NCBI GenBank assembly: GCA_900766005.1
Contig: CAAFTU010000047.1
Span: 1-6,728 of the forward strand
Direction of reading: 5' to 3'
DNA: 6,728 nucleotides
Origin: an uncultured Bacteroides sp.
Lineage (GTDB): Bacteria > Bacteroidota > Bacteroidia > Bacteroidales > Bacteroidaceae
In this document: positions 5,398-6,728 of the stretch, one piece after another
How the letters are laid out: each line of letters opens with the position of its first letter
How positions within the stretch are numbered: position 1 is the stretch's first letter
Translations under genes and position numbers: made by a program
The notes under the pieces: generated by a model
Databases searched by the model: none
The model's input: only the letters and a program-made list of their open reading frames with translations
Told to the model about the DNA's origin: nothing

Positions 5398-6510
5398 ATG
5401 AGCAACTATTCATTACAGAAATATAAAGGAACGTCAACACGGCATACCTGTCCGAATTGCGGGGACAGACGTTCCTTTGCCTACTATGTGGACGAAAGCG
5501 GTACGCCCCTTCACCCGTCAGTCGGCAGATGCAACCACGAAAGCGGTTGCGGGTATCATTATACGCCCAGACAGTATTTTCACGACCACCCCGAATGCCG
5601 GACCGCCGGTGATTTCTCTTCCGGCAGACAATGTATGGCGCAGAAGCCCAAGCAACCGCTGCAACAGACAGCCATCGGTTACATACCGCCGCACTATGTG
5701 GAGAAATCGCAGAGCGTGCATAGCAACTTCTGCCGTTTCCTTTCAGTACTGCTTGATTCCTATTACGGCAGCAAGGCAAAGGAAGTGCTGGAACGGTTGA
5801 TGGAGGATTACCGTCTGGGAGCTACCCGTGACGGTGCGGTCATCTTCTGGCAGATTGACCGGGAGAACAAGGTGCGGACTGGCAAGGTGATGCAGTACAA
5901 TCCCGGGGACGGACACCGTGTAAAGGACGGACATGCATCGGCAGTGAACTGGATACACAGCATACTGAAAAGGCAGCGGGTGCTGGCGGAGGAATGGCAG
6001 CTTTCCCAATGCCTTTTCGGGGAACACCTGCTGAGTGTCTATCCTGACAAGGTGGCGGTTCTGGTGGAATCCGAGAAGAGTGCCGTTATCGGTTCCGCCC
6101 TCTTCCCCGATTATGTATGGCTGGCGGCAGGAGGCAAAAGCCAGTTGCGGGAGGAAAAGCTCCGTGTACTGAGCGGACGGACCCTACTTCTCTTTCCAGA
6201 TGCCGATGCCTATGCCGAATGGAAAGAGCGTGCCGACGGCATGACCTTCTGCAAGGTGATGGTGTCTGACCTCATAGAGAAGAATGCAACGCCGGAGCAG
6301 AAGGCGGCACATATCGACATAGCCGACTGGATAATTTACCAGATACGGGACAGCAGGATAAATTGTACTGCCGACCATCTGGTGGAAGCGGAAAGAATCC
6401 TGCTAAGAATGACAGGAAAGAACCCCGCCCTTCAAAAGCTGATAGATGATCTGGGGCTTGTGCTGGTCAGTGCATCCCTAATCGGCAGCGGTGACGGAAA
6501 CCCTCCTTAA
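5398..6510 (+). CDS. Zinc-ribbon plus Toprim primase-like protein (DUF6371/PG0870-like)
   Basis: The 370-residue protein probably primes DNA synthesis for the element. Near the N-terminus is a primase-type zinc ribbon: HTCPNCGDRRSFAYY with C18 and C21, then GRCNHESGCGYHY with C45, H47 and C51. A middle region (about 95-200) reads RDGAVIFWQIDRENKVRTGKVMQY, then HSIL and the FGEHLL motif. A Toprim-type fold follows: VLVESEKSA (221-229, acidic E224), AAGGKS (243-248) and LLLFPDADAYAEW (263-275, D268 and D270). These acidic residues match the metal-binding set of Toprim domains. I chose the ATG at 5398 because the zinc ribbon begins soon after it and the upstream frame is repeat sequence. The ATG at 5215 (431 residues) has a strong Shine-Dalgarno site and overlaps the repA stop, so it is a real alternative. 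The pairing with RepA supports a helicase-primase replication module. Confidence 0.88.
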   Translation: MSNYSLQKYKGTSTRHTCPNCGDRRSFAYYVDESGTPLHPSVGRCNHESGCGYHYTPRQYFHDHPECRTAGDFSSGRQCMAQKPKQPLQQTAIGYIPPHYVEKSQSVHSNFCRFLSVLLDSYYGSKAKEVLERLMEDYRLGATRDGAVIFWQIDRENKVRTGKVMQYNPGDGHRVKDGHASAVNWIHSILKRQRVLAEEWQLSQCLFGEHLLSVYPDKVAVLVESEKSAVIGSALFPDYVWLAAGGKSQLREEKLRVLSGRTLLLFPDADAYAEWKERADGMTFCKVMVSDLIEKNATPEQKAAHIDIADWIIYQIRDSRINCTADHLVEAERILLRMTGKNPALQKLIDDLGLVLVSASLIGSGDGNPP

Positions 6511-6728
6511 CGGAGGAGAGCGGAAACCGGAGGTTGTAGTGTCGGACAATGGCTTGCCATTGATATAGCCCACTATAACTACACGCTTCGCTTACGTAGT
6601 TGTGGGCTCTCCCGAGAGGATTAGGGTTTTACCCTAATAACCCACTCAGGGCGTTTCTCCCCTGAGAACCCAGAGCAAAGAGTGACCCTCTCTTTGCAAT
6701 CTCCGCTTATGGGTTGCACCCCTAAGAA
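6502..6728. other. Hairpin-rich non-coding region: candidate origin of transfer or structured RNA
   Basis: At least seven inverted repeats lie end to end. CCTCC/GGAGG (6502-6506/6512-6516) spans the primase stop. CAATGGC/GCCATTG (6547-6553/6556-6562) has a 2-base centre. AGCCCAC/GTGGGCT (6567-6573/6602-6608) encloses AACTAC/GTAGTT (6577-6582/6596-6601). CTCTC/GAGAG lies at 6607-6618. ATTAGGGT/ACCCTAAT (6620-6627/6631-6638) has a 3-base loop. CTCAGGG/CCCTGAG lies at 6645-6651/6660-6666 and GCAAAGAG/CTCTTTGC at 6675-6682/6690-6697. CTTA-T-GGGT/ACCC-C-TAAG (6706-6714/6718-6726) has one mismatch. I see no coding frame here. The position after the replication genes, where mobilization genes would be expected next, fits an oriT or single-strand origin; a structured RNA is the alternative. 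Confidence 0.6.

Noticed and set aside
1..6728. tRNA or rRNA genes, insertion sequences, resistance or defence genes
   Set aside because: I looked for tRNA cloverleaf/CCA ends, rRNA-like tracts, DDE-type transposase motifs and common resistance families and saw none.

Overview
The window reads as the front part of an integrative mobilizable or conjugative element from a Bacteroidota host (Bacteroides, Parabacteroides or Prevotella type). Three things point there: the protein families, a TAnnTTTG-type promoter motif, and A-rich leaders mostly without strong Shine-Dalgarno sites. All six genes I accept are on the + strand. From memory, the order (multi-HTH targeting-type protein, tyrosine integrase, TnpC-like protein, Xis, RepA helicase, primase) resembles the recombination and replication half of the Bacteroides mobilizable transposon Tn4555. 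I could not run a homology search. No antibiotic resistance gene, defence gene or relaxase is in the window; a relaxase would be expected just past the right edge.

Layout. Positions 1-215 are non-coding and hold two direct copies of a ~45-bp unit, each carrying three helically phased 10-bp GTTnAC motifs. Positions 216-1151 encode a zinc-ribbon protein with four successive winged/HTH_17-like units. Positions 1292-2410 encode a complete tyrosine recombinase, followed by two strong hairpins. Positions 2652-3482 encode a two-helix membrane-anchored protein of unknown function. Positions 3684-4058 (Xis-like), 4064-5218 (RepA-like RecA-fold ATPase) and 5398-6510 (zinc-ribbon plus Toprim primase-like) form a compact cluster that looks like an operon. 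The last ~220 bases form a dense run of hairpins and may be an origin of transfer or a structured RNA.

How the parts may work together. Integrase and Xis would catalyse and direct integration and excision. The multi-HTH protein may choose targets or bind the repeats next to it. A ~60-bp block containing the palindrome CGTGrAGATATTCACGG occurs upstream of both int and xis with nearly identical internal spacing, which suggests shared control of the two genes or shared recombinase/Xis binding. RepA, the primase and two GGGACA/TGTCCC arrays look like a replication module that could copy the excised circle. The strongest candidates for undescribed biology here are DNA-level structures rather than new enzymes: the GGGACA arrays embedded in coding sequence, the paired int/xis block, the phased 10-bp repeats beside the four-HTH protein, and the hairpin-rich right end.
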